Source of the DNA: Paenibacillus paeoniae
GTDB lineage: Bacteria > Bacillota > Bacilli > Paenibacillales > Paenibacillaceae
Assembly (NCBI RefSeq): GCF_003388735.1
Contig: NZ_QUBQ01000001.1
Span: forward strand, 2,108,001-2,172,000
Direction of reading: 5' to 3'
Length of the DNA stretch: 64,000 nucleotides
Below are positions 1-7,686 of this stretch, piece after piece. The position numbers and the translations under genes are program-made. Each line of letters opens with the position of its first letter. Position 1 is the first letter of the stretch. The notes under the pieces were generated by a model. That model made no database searches. It was not told where the DNA came from and saw only the letters and a list, made by a program, of their open reading frames with translations.

Positions 1-210
1 TATCGCCTTGTCAATCAGACGATTAAGGCTCATAGCTGCACTGCGGGCTCCGAACATCGCCATCGAGATCCAGCCGATTTCACTCCAGGACGGAAGCCTC
101 TGCTCCATTACAACCGCACCTAGCAAGGCTCCCATAAAAGCGAAGGGCAATGCGAATACGGTATGTTCAAACTTAATCATTTCCAGTATAATGCGTAGTT
201 TGCGTGTCAT
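1..210 (-). CDS. UbiA-family polyprenyltransferase (N-terminal part, cut by window edge)
   Basis: The 70 codons present read as an integral-membrane prenyltransferase N-terminus: a short basic start ([20 protein letters not shown]) followed by a hydrophobic segment rich in Gly and Ala, then the N-terminal part of the NRLID sequence that forms the first Asp-rich prenyl-diphosphate site. The ATG at 210 overlaps the menG stop as ATGA, so translation is probably coupled. UbiA enzymes attach a polyprenyl chain to an aromatic acid. The position beside menG and hepS points to menaquinone synthesis, either as MenA or as the futalosine-pathway enzyme MqnP; the first residues look more like the 4-hydroxybenzoate-type family. 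The substrate is inferred. The rest of the gene is outside the window. Confidence 0.85.
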   Translation of the reverse strand, partial: MTRKLRIILEMIKFEHTVFALPFAFMGALLGAVVMEQRLPSWSEIGWISMAMFGARSAAMSLNRLIDKAI

Positions 211-929
211 TGCTGAACATCTCTTCCCTTCATACCTCTGTGCAAAGCGGCGATACCGCCGAAGAAAAGTCGCACATCCACTTCTTTCATATCCGCTTGG
301 CGGTAGAGCTCTGTCAATTGTTTGGAATCAGGGAACAGCTTCAGCGAATCAGGAAGCCATTGGTATTCCTTGAATCTACCTGCAACCAACTTGCCAAACC
401 ATGGCATAATGCGTTCGAAATAAAAATAATAAATGCTCTTGAATGGTTGCCATGTCGGCTTGGACAGCTCCAAGCAGACAACTTGTCCGCCGGGTTTTAC
501 TACCCGTTTCATTTCTTTCAATACTTGCAAGTAGTCCGGTACATTGCGAAGGCCGAAGCCCACTGTTACATAATCAAAGCTGTTGTCCTCGAATGGCAGG
601 CTCATCGCATTGCCTTGTACCAACTCGATCTGGTCATTCAAGCCCAGCTTTTTCACCTTTTTCTCCCCGACATCCAACATATTCTGGCTGAAATCGAGGC
701 CCACAATACGCCCTGTTCCGCTGGCTTTGGCCAAATCGATGGTCCAATCGCAAGTACCGCAGCAGATGTCCAGTGCCGACTGTCCGTGCTGAACATTCAT
801 ACGCTCCATCGTATACTTGCGCCAAGCCTTGTGTCTGCGGAAGCTAATAATATCATTCATTAAATCGTATTTGGGTGCTATGGTCTCGAATAAGCCATGC
901 ACATGGTTTTTTGAATTCGTGTTGTCCAT
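207..929 (-). CDS. menG: Demethylmenaquinone methyltransferase
   Basis: Class I SAM-dependent methyltransferase of the UbiE/MenG family, 240 aa, catalysing the last C-methylation of demethylmenaquinone. The N-terminal [17 protein letters not shown] stretch is the UbiE signature. The SAM site is seen as [16 protein letters not shown] and [10 protein letters not shown], with later family blocks in GFGLRNVPD and [13 protein letters not shown] chose the ATG at 929 because an AGGTGA Shine-Dalgarno sequence lies 6 nt upstream; a GTG at 938 would leave no ribosome site. The hepS stop codon is embedded in that Shine-Dalgarno sequence, so the genes are tightly linked. The UbiA-like gene follows with a 4-nt overlap. 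Confidence 0.96.
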   Translation of the reverse strand: MDNTNSKNHVHGLFETIAPKYDLMNDIISFRRHKAWRKYTMERMNVQHGQSALDICCGTCDWTIDLAKASGTGRIVGLDFSQNMLDVGEKKVKKLGLNDQIELVQGNAMSLPFEDNSFDYVTVGFGLRNVPDYLQVLKEMKRVVKPGGQVVCLELSKPTWQPFKSIYYFYFERIMPWFGKLVAGRFKEYQWLPDSLKLFPDSKQLTELYRQADMKEVDVRLFFGGIAALHRGMKGRDVQQ

Positions 930-934
930 ATCCT

Positions 935-1804
935 TCACCTCGTCTCGTTAAGCGCGGGCATTGCGCCGGACAGCTTGTTAACCATGCCGTCTGCAATGGC
1001 AGACAGGTCAAGAGTCAACTCCTCCGAGTCCAGCTTCGCAGCTGCAGACTTCAGCGCTTCCGCTGATTGCCGCAGCTTGGCCGACAGCAATGCCCGAATG
1101 TCATACTTTTGAAGAAGCGCAGGAAGATCGCCAATCTCCAGGGTCTGCGAAGCCAGTCGATGTCGATCCTCTTCCGTTCCAACCTGAAGGACATGCCAAT
1201 AAGCCCAGCTCTTCTCGAACTTATCCATGCTCTCGCTGCGTTCAAGCTCTTCCAGAGCCACTTCGCAGCGGCTGACCCCTTCCAGCAATTCAGGCCAAAC
1301 ACGGGCCGTAGCCCCCTCCAGCATGCCGGAGAAATGTTCGAACAGCTGGCTTCTAAGCTGTACAGCTTGCTTGAAATATTCTTCCGTAGTCATACGCAGG
1401 CTTCTCATACGCATATACAGGTTCACCTTAAGCCGATTTACCTCGCATACTGCGTTGCTGATTTTCGTTATCATCTCGATTTGACCTGCGTTGGCAAGCA
1501 GTTGATAGAATCTTGCACTGAAGAAATCTCCGGCCAATACCTTCAATTGCCTGGAGCGCATATCCGCTTCAGAGCGCTTCGTTGTCTCCGTGTCAATCAA
1601 ATCATGGGTGTCCATACCAAGCTGAACAAGCGTTACAACCAACGTGTACAGCTCGCTTTGCTCCTTCACGGACCTCTGTTGACTAAGGAACGCATACAGC
1701 ATCCGTGCCCGCGGCTCAGCCAGCGGAGGCAGCTCAGTATGCTTATCAATCATATCGTGCCTTGCATAAAGTCTTGTCTTCTCTGGAATGCGGTATCTAG
1801 TCAT
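935..1804 (-). CDS. hepS: Heptaprenyl diphosphate synthase component I
   Basis: Small regulatory subunit of the two-component heptaprenyl diphosphate synthase that makes the C35 side chain of menaquinone-7. The 289-aa protein lacks the DDxxD motifs of prenyl synthases, as expected for HepS, and carries the family blocks [30 protein letters not shown] and the helix region around [10 protein letters not shown]. The catalytic partner HepT is not in the window and would be expected beyond the left edge, as in Bacillus subtilis (hepS-menH-hepT). The ATG at 1804 has a GGAGGC ribosome site. A promoter with an extended -10 lies just upstream, so the operon can be transcribed apart from mtrB. Confidence 0.93.
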   Translation of the reverse strand: MTRYRIPEKTRLYARHDMIDKHTELPPLAEPRARMLYAFLSQQRSVKEQSELYTLVVTLVQLGMDTHDLIDTETTKRSEADMRSRQLKVLAGDFFSARFYQLLANAGQIEMITKISNAVCEVNRLKVNLYMRMRSLRMTTEEYFKQAVQLRSQLFEHFSGMLEGATARVWPELLEGVSRCEVALEELERSESMDKFEKSWAYWHVLQVGTEEDRHRLASQTLEIGDLPALLQKYDIRALLSAKLRQSAEALKSAAAKLDSEELTLDLSAIADGMVNKLSGAMPALNETR

Positions 1805-1858
1805 GATAGAAGCCTCCGAACAAATGTAGCAGCAAGTCTCCGCTCAATAATCTAAACT

Positions 1859-1867
1859 ATTATATCA
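1859..1867 (-). promoter_or_regulatory. Extended -10 promoter of the hepS operon
   Basis: On the minus strand TGA-TATAAT gives a perfect -10 hexamer with a TGn extension, about 55 nt before the hepS ATG. No good -35 is visible at 17 bp, which is usual for extended -10 promoters. Sequence match only. Confidence 0.55.
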
Positions 1868-1907
1868 CAACTTTACATGAGAGCATACGACTCCCCTTAC
1901 ATGTTCA

Positions 1908-2495
1908 TCAATTTGCTATATCCGAAGACCTAGGCCCTATCGAGCGTGCCGAATACCCCTCTGGCTTGCCAAATCGATCCCACCATTCGGATGTGAAGCT
2001 GAGCCGAAGACGCTGTCTCCATAATTCATCATGCACCGGATCGGAGTGTCGCAGTTCCCCCCATTCGCTGGATAACCATGCATCTCCCCTGCGGACATCA
2101 ACTGCGGCCAGAAGCCGTCTCCTATCCCCATCGCTCTGCACAATGCGAATGAGCAGCCGATTTACGTTGTCCAGTTGTTTATACGATACACCGATCAACG
2201 TCTCCACGTCATCGAACCACTGCTCGGGCCTGCCGCCCTCGCTTGGCACAACCAGTTCCAGTGTCAATACAGCGTTCATCCATTCCACATGACCCAATCG
2301 CTCACGAAGATCAACGCCAACAAGCGCGTCGACAATATTGCTATTGGTCAAATGCTCAATCGGCGCTCCGCGAAAAACGGCAACCTCGCCTCCGCTGTCC
2401 CTGGTCTTCATCATCGTATGAGGCAGCCACGCCCCTCCGATCGTAATGACCAACGTCACTGCACATGCTATGACAATCGACCTGTCGATGCGCAA
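1908..2495 (-). CDS. Membrane-anchored protein of unknown function
   Basis: I do not recognise this protein. From the chosen start it is 195 aa: a short basic N-terminus (LRIDRS), one transmembrane segment (IVIACAVTLVITIGGAWL, about residues 6-23), then a soluble, charged domain likely to lie outside the membrane. The frame stays open further upstream, but a TTG at 2495 is preceded at 7 nt by a perfect GGAGGT, so I take that as the start. It lies between mtrB and hepS, where B. subtilis has no gene, and follows mtrB in the same direction; it may be co-transcribed with mtrB. No catalytic motif is apparent. Confidence 0.65.
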   Translation of the reverse strand: MRIDRSIVIACAVTLVITIGGAWLPHTMMKTRDSGGEVAVFRGAPIEHLTNSNIVDALVGVDLRERLGHVEWMNAVLTLELVVPSEGGRPEQWFDDVETLIGVSYKQLDNVNRLLIRIVQSDGDRRRLLAAVDVRRGDAWLSSEWGELRHSDPVHDELWRQRLRLSFTSEWWDRFGKPEGYSARSIGPRSSDIAN

Positions 2496-2683
2496 TACGG
2501 CACCTCCATTCCTTCGTATACGTATGCGGTCCTTATTCCAAGTCTGGTCATTATGAACCAGACTCATACGGATCAAGGCATACATTACATTGTACGAGAA
2601 TGGAAGTTTGAATATTCGGCTTGTCAGATTCTCAACTGCCAAGCCCAAAACAAAAAGCAGGCTTCGCCTGCTTTGCGCCAATC

Positions 2684-2905
2684 TTATTGATCGGTTTCCA
2701 CGGTCCCGTATTTCGTCATGACAATGGCTTTTCCCCGAATTTTAATAGCTGAAGTATGATCGGTAAACTGACAAATCAGCACTTCGTTTTTGTCCAGCTT
2801 TTCGGTATGGTGAAACCGCGTATCCTGGCCGCGTGTCAAGCCAATCACTTGTACGCCTTGATCCTTCGCCTTCACTACAATATAATCGCCAACCGTAGGC
2901 TCCAT
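2684..2905 (-). CDS. mtrB: trp RNA-binding attenuation protein (TRAP)
   Basis: A 73-aa protein close to B. subtilis MtrB over its whole length, with the blocks [20 protein letters not shown] and [22 protein letters not shown] forms an 11-subunit ring that binds free tryptophan and then wraps G/UAG-repeat RNA, terminating trp operon transcription and blocking translation of tryptophan-related genes. The ATG at 2905 follows GGAGGG; a longer frame exists but has no ribosome site. In B. subtilis the gene follows folE (mtrA); here folE is absent and hbs lies directly upstream. A strong sigma-A promoter (2948-2976) precedes it. Confidence 0.96.
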   Translation of the reverse strand: MEPTVGDYIVVKAKDQGVQVIGLTRGQDTRFHHTEKLDKNEVLICQFTDHTSAIKIRGKAIVMTKYGTVETDQ

Positions 2906-2947
2906 GGCAATCCCTCCGCAATTCATCATTCCGTGCTATCCATGTGA

Positions 2948-2976
2948 ATTATAGTGGAAGTCGCGCCAATGTGCAA
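2948..2976 (-). promoter_or_regulatory. Sigma-A promoter of mtrB
   Basis: Minus-strand TTGCAC (2971-2976), a 17-bp spacer and a perfect TATAAT (2948-2953), ending about 40 nt before the mtrB start. Motif match; it suggests mtrB is independent of hbs. Confidence 0.7.
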
Positions 2977-3041
2977 TGCTGCGTCCCTTCTCTCCCTATG
3001 AAAAAACCTCTATCGAGGCCGTTCTAAGATGAGTGACCTAC

Positions 3042-3073
3042 AGGTTTGCATAGCAAATTCGCCTCGTAAGCAT
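3042..3073 (-). repeat. Diverged copy of an intergenic hairpin repeat
   Basis: On the minus strand this begins GCTTACGAGGCGAA and contains the hairpin TTTGC-TAT-GCAAA. It aligns with the copy upstream of hbs (3511-3555) and, more loosely, with the 42-bp units before punA (53064-53255). It lies between the hbs terminator and the mtrB promoter. The rest of 2977-3144 holds no gene. Confidence 0.45.
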
Positions 3074-3144
3074 AAGGCAGGTTTTATCGCCAACTAGCAT
3101 TTTTATACCGATTCCCTCGGAAACCTTATCCTTTCTATAGGGAT

Positions 3145-3175
3145 AAAAAAAACGCTCAAACGGTAGGTTCGAGCG
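3145..3175 (-). terminator. hbs terminator
   Basis: On the minus strand, an 8-bp stem with one mismatch (CGCTCGAA / TTTGAGCG) and a 7-nt loop, followed by eight T, beginning 18 nt after the hbs stop codon. Confidence 0.8.
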
Positions 3176-3193
3176 CCCCTTCATGCATATACG

Positions 3194-3469
3194 TTAATTG
3201 GATACAAGGTCCTTAAGCGATTTGCCTGGTTTAAATGCCGGCATCTTGCTGGCAGCAATATCGATCTCTTCACCTGTTTGCGGGTTGCGTCCTTTGCGGG
3301 CTTGACGCTCACGGACTTCGAAGTTGCCGAAGCCTACAAGCTGTACTTTATCGCCGCTTTGCAGCGCGTCGGAGATTGCCTCGAAAACGGCATCAACCGC
3401 TTTTGTCGCATCCTTCTTGGACAGGTCCGTCAATTCAGCTACTTTCGCGATCAAATCAGTTTTATTCAT
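3194..3469 (-). CDS. hbs: DNA-binding protein HU
   Basis: Classic 91-aa HU/IHF-family nucleoid protein. The start [13 protein letters not shown], the [20 protein letters not shown] segment leading into the DNA-clasping arm, and the end [12 protein letters not shown] are all diagnostic. HU homodimers bend and compact DNA without strong sequence specificity; in Bacillus the protein is essential. The start has an AAGGAGGTG ribosome site. It is monocistronic here: its own promoter at 3622-3650 and a terminator right after the stop. The leader of about 150 nt carries a diverged copy of an intergenic hairpin repeat. Confidence 0.97.
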   Translation of the reverse strand: MNKTDLIAKVAELTDLSKKDATKAVDAVFEAISDALQSGDKVQLVGFGNFEVRERQARKGRNPQTGEEIDIAASKMPAFKPGKSLKDLVSN

Positions 3470-3510
3470 GGTTTCACCTCCTTAAATTTTTTGAGGAGCA
3501 AAAACTTACT

Positions 3511-3555
3511 TCTTAAGCTTTGCGAAGCACAAGTTGTTGTCTCGTAAGCGTAAGC
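3511..3555 (-). repeat. Hairpin repeat in the hbs leader
   Basis: Minus-strand ACGCTTACGA followed by a TTGTG-CTT-CGCAA hairpin and CTTAAG. It shares ACGCTTACGA, CTTCG and the hairpin position with the 42-bp units in front of punA. Because it lies between the hbs promoter and start codon, it would be part of the hbs mRNA leader. Confidence 0.5.
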
Positions 3556-3621
3556 TATAACACTCATATTCCTCTTATTAACCGAAAACTTCAAATATAT
3601 ACCTTTTGACCGAACAAACCT

Positions 3622-3650
3622 ATAGTAATACAGCAGAAATGCTTTTTCAA
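3622..3650 (-). promoter_or_regulatory. Sigma-A promoter of hbs
   Basis: Minus-strand TTGAAA (3645-3650), 17-bp spacer, TACTAT (3622-3627). This places hbs behind a leader of roughly 145 nt. Between this site and the palindrome at 3782 I see no gene. Confidence 0.6.
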
Positions 3651-3781
3651 GTGGAAACGTTGATTTGGCGCGGAAAAGGAACGTTTTCTAATGAAGCCTG
3701 CGTATAAGCCCCGCTCCTCTCAGCAATGTACGAAGTCATTCCGCTTTTGAAGTGCTGAGAATAAAGTCTCATAACGAATGA

Positions 3782-3822
3782 CAGGCTGCACCAAAGGTCC
3801 CCGTGACCTTTGGTGCAGCCTG
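3782..3822. repeat. Perfect 18-bp inverted repeat after spoIVA
   Basis: CAGGCTGCACCAAAGGTC and its exact reverse complement are separated by 5 nt, 17 nt downstream of the spoIVA stop. It may end the spoIVA transcript, but neither strand has a T-run after the hairpin, so it is not a standard intrinsic terminator. Confidence 0.8.
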
Positions 3823-3838
3823 CCCGTAGATGCTGTCG

Positions 3839-5317
3839 TTATAGAATGATAGCGATCAATCCGCCAGAGCCTTCATTGATAATGCGGCCTAACGTCTCCT
3901 GAAGCTTGTAGCGCGCATTGTCCGGCATCATGGCAATCTTGCCCTGGATGCCCTCTCTTACGATGGAATGCAGCGAGCGACCGAAGATATCCGACTCCCA
4001 TATCTTGATCGGGTCGTTCTCGAAGTCCTGCATCAAGTAGCGGACCAGCTCTTCGCTTTGCTTCTCCGTACCTATAATCGGAGCAAATTCGGATTCGACA
4101 TCTACCCTGATCATATGGATGGACGGAGCGGTCGCCTTCAGTCTTACGCCGAAACGTGAGCCCTGACGGATCAGTTCGGGCTCGTCGAGCGCCATCTCCG
4201 CAAGGGATGGAGCCGCAATGCCGTATCCGGTCGTCTTGACCATCTCAAGCGCTTCCGCGAATCGGTCATATTCCCGCTTGGCATGTGAGAAGTCCTGCAT
4301 AAGCTGAAGCAGATGATCCTTGCCGCGAATTTCGACCCCGACTACCTCCATCAGAATACGGTCATACAATTCGTCAGGAGCATACAGATCGATCTCCGCT
4401 ACGCCTTGACCCATATTCATGCCGCTGAGACCCGCTTTTGCAATAAAATCATAGTCCATGAATTGCGCCACAACCCGCTCTACGTCACGGAGACGGCGAA
4501 TATCTTTTACGGTATCGCGTACCGAGTTTTCATAGTTTGTACGGAGCCAGTGGTTGTCACTCAGCACCATAACCCAGCTGGGCAGATTAACATTAACTTC
4601 GTGGACCGGGAATTCGTACAGCACTTCGCGCAAGACCGCTGTGCCTTCCTCTTCTCCCATGGTCGCTACGCTAAGAGCGATTACCGGAATATCGTATTTG
4701 GCTTGTAGTTCATTTCGAAGCTGTTGTGTCTCTTCGCTTTTCGGACGCGTCGAGTTGATAATCAACACAAAAGGCTTGCCTACTTCCTTCAACTCTTCTA
4801 TTACGCGTTCTTCTGCGACAACGTAAGAGCTTCTCGGAATTTCAGCAATCGAACCGTCCGTCGTTACGACGACACCAAGCGTGGAATGCTCTTGAATGAC
4901 TTTGCGCGTTCCAATCTCGGCTGCTTCCTGGAATGGAATTGGCTCGTCAAACCATGGCGTCGTAATCATGCGCGGGCCATTCTCGTCCTCGTAGCCCTTT
5001 GCCCCTTCCACAGCGTAGCCGACACAGTCTACCAATCTTACGTTCACTTCAAGCCCCTCGGCCACTTTTAGTTGAACCGCTTGGTTCGGCACGAATTTGG
5101 GCTCTGTTGTCATTATGGTTTTTCCTGCGGCGCTTTGAGGAAGTTCGTCCACGGCTCTGACCCGATCCGATTCATTCGCAATGTTGGGAAGTACGACCGT
5201 CTCCATGAATCGTTTAATAAAGGTTGATTTGCCCGTCCGGACCGCCCCAACTACACCGAGGTAAATATCCCCGCCGGTACGTTCGGCTATGTCCTTGAAA
5301 ATGTCTACTTTCTCCAC
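3839..5317 (-). CDS. spoIVA: Stage IV sporulation protein A, spore-coat basement ATPase
   Basis: SpoIVA polymerises on the outer forespore membrane using ATP hydrolysis and forms the platform on which the spore coat is built; it acts in the mother cell. The 492-aa length and sequence match B. subtilis SpoIVA closely: Walker A GAVRTGKST with the key Lys at residue 30, the DCVGYAVEGAKGYEDENGPR region, the INSTRP block and the conserved C-terminal GSGGLIAIIL needed for forespore targeting. The frame continues upstream, but the GTG at 5317 follows GGGAGGGG and gives the family N-terminus VEKVDIFKDIAERTGGDIYL. A possible sigma-E promoter lies at 5417-5444. Confidence 0.97.
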   Translation of the reverse strand: MEKVDIFKDIAERTGGDIYLGVVGAVRTGKSTFIKRFMETVVLPNIANESDRVRAVDELPQSAAGKTIMTTEPKFVPNQAVQLKVAEGLEVNVRLVDCVGYAVEGAKGYEDENGPRMITTPWFDEPIPFQEAAEIGTRKVIQEHSTLGVVVTTDGSIAEIPRSSYVVAEERVIEELKEVGKPFVLIINSTRPKSEETQQLRNELQAKYDIPVIALSVATMGEEEGTAVLREVLYEFPVHEVNVNLPSWVMVLSDNHWLRTNYENSVRDTVKDIRRLRDVERVVAQFMDYDFIAKAGLSGMNMGQGVAEIDLYAPDELYDRILMEVVGVEIRGKDHLLQLMQDFSHAKREYDRFAEALEMVKTTGYGIAAPSLAEMALDEPELIRQGSRFGVRLKATAPSIHMIRVDVESEFAPIIGTEKQSEELVRYLMQDFENDPIKIWESDIFGRSLHSIVREGIQGKIAMMPDNARYKLQETLGRIINEGSGGLIAIIL

Positions 5318-5416
5318 TGAATATCCCCTCCCAATTGATTTTCCGGTTCGCCGCCATCCACCGGACAAAAGGGCAGGCCAGCGACGCAACTCGTACATAC
5401 TTTTTGGACTAGTAAT

Positions 5417-5444
5417 AGCTTATGTCCCAACTGTCCAATTATGC
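5417..5444 (-). promoter_or_regulatory. Possible sigma-E promoter of spoIVA
   Basis: Minus-strand GCATAAT (5438-5444), a 13-bp spacer and CATAAGCT (5417-5424), compared with the sigma-E consensus KMATATT, 14-15 bp, CATACAHT. The spacer is 1 bp short and two -10 bases differ. SpoIVA is sigma-E controlled in B. subtilis. The remaining bases of 5318-5545 show nothing else. Confidence 0.35.
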
Positions 5445-5545
5445 CGATTCCTTCTACGAAAAACTTTTTTATTCACCGATTAAACCTGCTTCCCTTCCAA
5501 GATTGAAATATATGAGGAAGCGACTCCTTCTATGACGAGGCGCAC

Positions 5546-5580
5546 AAAAAAACCTCCTCCGCTGTAATAGCGGAAGAGGT
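5546..5580 (-). terminator. Terminator after the YphF-like lipoprotein gene
   Basis: Minus-strand 11-bp stem CCTCTTCCGCT / AGCGGAGGAGG (one G-U), 5-nt loop, then seven T. It starts 13 nt after the stop at 5593. Confidence 0.85.
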
Positions 5581-5592
5581 TCGTTCAATCAG

Positions 5593-6339
5593 TTACGGCA
5601 GCACAGCGACCGGTTCGCCCCCCACCAGCTTGTATGCCGGCGATTTCACAGGAACAAAGTCGGAGCCCCTTACTAGCAATTCTCTCAAATCGGCAACTTC
5701 GCTTGCTGCGGACTCACCGTTTTTCTGAATGTATTGCATGAGATCAATACCATAGTCAACATAGATATTTCCTTTGTCGTCCAGAATCGCATGTAAGCCC
5801 ACTCCTGAAAACATGCTTCGGATATCCGGCGCTTTTTTGCCCATGCTCTCATAGTCGATCGTATAGAAACCGGGGTACATCTCATCCTTCTTCGGCAAGG
5901 CGCTGCGGCTGTCCCGATACTGCTTCACCCAGCTCTGCACGTCAATCAGCTTCTGGAACGTGGCGATATCCATGAGCTTGACGGTTGGATCGGTCTCTTC
6001 GTCAATAATAATAAAATAATAATTGCCGCCATTCTCGAATGCAGCGGACGGGATGTAGCTCAAGTAGCCCTTGGCTTGAAGCTTCTTATAATCGATCTTG
6101 TATTTCTCATACACGGGAACATCCTGCGAGCTTGTTACAATCGGCAGGAGTCCTTGCTCATCAAAATATTGGTCGATCGCAGCTTGCACGTTGCGCACGG
6201 CCTCTTTCGGCGGCGCACTCTGCTTCTCATCTTCCGGATAAAGGCAGCCTGATAACGATAATGTGATGACAGCCAGCAGTCCCATCATGGCTGCCGTACG
6301 CCATCTACGGCCTGCTGCAAGTATAGTACGAGTATTCAT
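5593..6339 (-). CDS. YphF-like lipoprotein of unknown function
   Basis: A 248-aa secreted lipoprotein. A basic N-terminus and hydrophobic core end in the lipobox LSGC at about residues 31-34, so the mature protein should be lipid-anchored outside the membrane. The mature part, rich in Tyr and Asp, has no catalytic motif I recognise. Its place next to spoIVA and upstream of gpsA and der corresponds to B. subtilis yphF, a lipoprotein of similar size; the link rests on synteny and the lipobox. The ATG at 6339 is preceded by GGAGG. A strong terminator follows. Confidence 0.8.
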   Translation of the reverse strand: MNTRTILAAGRRWRTAAMMGLLAVITLSLSGCLYPEDEKQSAPPKEAVRNVQAAIDQYFDEQGLLPIVTSSQDVPVYEKYKIDYKKLQAKGYLSYIPSAAFENGGNYYFIIIDEETDPTVKLMDIATFQKLIDVQSWVKQYRDSRSALPKKDEMYPGFYTIDYESMGKKAPDIRSMFSGVGLHAILDDKGNIYVDYGIDLMQYIQKNGESAASEVADLRELLVRGSDFVPVKSPAYKLVGGEPVAVLP

Positions 6340-6361
6340 TGCCCATAATCCTCCATTTCCA

Positions 6362-6709
6362 TCACCAGAGCTCATCGCTCTCTTCCTTCTGGCGCGCCAG
6401 CGCTTTGGCGACCGCTGCGCGCAGCGGATCCGGCGGAAGCTCCACTTCTACCTTGCCCGACACTCGTGTCTGGCAAGAAAGCCGGATATTTTTCTCCTCC
6501 AGGCCGGCAAGCTTGCGACGTTCCTCATCACCCATAGGAAGCAGCTCGCTTCCCGGCAGTACCGTAACCTTGCACATAAAGCATGCGGCCTTGCCGCCGC
6601 AGCGGGTTGCAATGGATACACCGGCTCTCCTCGATGCATCAAGCACAGACGTGCCCCGTTTGACTTTCACAGCGCGTCCGCTTGGCCAAAAAGTTATTTC
6701 AGCATCCAC
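6362..6709 (-). CDS. [2Fe-2S] ferredoxin, adrenodoxin-type cysteine spacing
   Basis: A 115-aa plant/vertebrate-fold [2Fe-2S] protein. The cluster ligands are visible as C-x5-C-x2-C (CGGKAACFMC, residues 37-46) and a fourth Cys in RLSCQTR near residue 80. The five-residue first gap is the adrenodoxin-type spacing, unlike the four-residue gap of the second ferredoxin at 7339. It probably carries single electrons to an unknown partner. Its start overlaps the end of the nucleotidyltransferase-fold gene by 16 nt, so the two are co-transcribed. No reductase or oxygenase partner is nearby. Confidence 0.85.
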   Translation of the reverse strand: MDAEITFWPSGRAVKVKRGTSVLDASRRAGVSIATRCGGKAACFMCKVTVLPGSELLPMGDEERRKLAGLEEKNIRLSCQTRVSGKVEVELPPDPLRAAVAKALARQKEESDELW

Positions 6710-7320
6710 GTCTGATCCCCTCTCTGCGAACCCAGTATCCGCTTATGGACATCGATTACGATTTCGTCCGCCAAATCGTTGGCTGCCGCAATCGCTGCAA
6801 GCACAGGCTGATGGGCAAGAGGCTGCTTCCGCATCTCCGCCGTAATGGCCTTCACACGATCTTCCCGTTGCCTAAGCGTGTTGAACCAAAGCTCATGCGC
6901 AAGAGGGACGACCCGGACATAGACCGGTGCTCCATCCAGTCGCTCATGCAGCTCGATCGCGTCTCCATAAGGAAGCAACAGTTCTTTGACATTTACCTTA
7001 TAGCAGCAGTCCATTGACCTGACGCGGAATCCTCCGACCAATTCCACATGGATAGGGCCGATACGGTAATGGCTAAGCGTCGAACGATAAATATCCGTCT
7101 CGCTGAAAGCAGGCTCATCTATCGCATAGTCTATCAGCGCGTTATGAATGACGCTGGCATCATCGTCATCGCAATACAAATCGATGTCTCGCGGCGGAGC
7201 GTCCAGCGGAAGCCCTCTAAGCAGTAAAGCAGAGCTCCCCCCGAGCACCCACGATGAATGACCGGCCAAGCGCACAATTGTTGACAGCGCTTCATGTACG
7301 CTTGTTGTTTCCATAATCAT
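6694..7320 (-). CDS. Predicted nucleotidyltransferase-fold protein
   Basis: A 208-aa protein whose N-terminal third resembles the polymerase-beta / MNT nucleotidyltransferase fold: VLGGSSALLLRG followed by the metal-binding pair in RDIDLYC (about residues 43-49), and a candidate third carboxylate in IHVELVG. The C-terminal half is helical and charged. This arrangement is shared with AbiEii-like and small-molecule nucleotidyltransferases, but substrate and product cannot be told from sequence. The ATG at 7320 has an AAGGAG site 7 nt upstream. It is sandwiched between two ferredoxin genes: 16-nt overlap downstream and 18 nt after the upstream one. No toxin-antitoxin partner is apparent. Confidence 0.6.
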   Translation of the reverse strand: MIMETTSVHEALSTIVRLAGHSSWVLGGSSALLLRGLPLDAPPRDIDLYCDDDDASVIHNALIDYAIDEPAFSETDIYRSTLSHYRIGPIHVELVGGFRVRSMDCCYKVNVKELLLPYGDAIELHERLDGAPVYVRVVPLAHELWFNTLRQREDRVKAITAEMRKQPLAHQPVLAAIAAANDLADEIVIDVHKRILGSQRGDQTWMLK

Positions 7321-7338
7321 GCCGGCACTCCTTCTATG

Positions 7339-7635
7339 TTAGAAATACGTTTTGTTTGTGGCTACAATTGAGCCGGCGCCTTCCTTCACAACGGCCTGAC
7401 AACCTAATCGGAAGCCCTCTTCGAACTCCTCCGGTTCCAGACGATCCCATTCTTCGTCCGTGATCTCCTCCAGAAATTCTCTTCCTTCGGATACGAGACA
7501 GCGGCATCGCGCGCAAGTGCCGCGCGTACAGGCGAAGCTCCAATCCACCTGATGTTTGATAGCATGGTCGAGGATCGTAAGACCCCCCTCCGATTCTACG
7601 GTAGCGGTTATCGTTTTTCCTTTAAGCTCAATCAT
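7339..7635 (-). CDS. [2Fe-2S] ferredoxin, plant-type
   Basis: A 98-aa ferredoxin with the plant-type motif C-x4-C-x2-C (ACTRGTCARC, residues 36-44) and a fourth Cys in RLGCQAVV near residue 79. An acidic stretch (EEITDEEWDRLEPEEFEEG) sits between the ligands and would suit docking to a basic partner. Predicted soluble electron carrier. It heads a three-gene group with the nucleotidyltransferase-fold protein and the other ferredoxin. The ATG at 7635 is preceded by AAGGAGTTACTTAAAGACC-type spacing with AAGGAG about 13 nt away. Confidence 0.9.
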   Translation of the reverse strand: MIELKGKTITATVESEGGLTILDHAIKHQVDWSFACTRGTCARCRCLVSEGREFLEEITDEEWDRLEPEEFEEGFRLGCQAVVKEGAGSIVATNKTYF

Positions 7636-7686
7636 GGTCTTTAAGTAACTCCTTTAATTATGAATTCGGGTATGTATCGCTATCCG

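Noticed and set aside
1067..1855. Plus-strand open frame opposite hepS
   Set aside because: Antisense shadow; hepS is conserved and has promoter and ribosome site.
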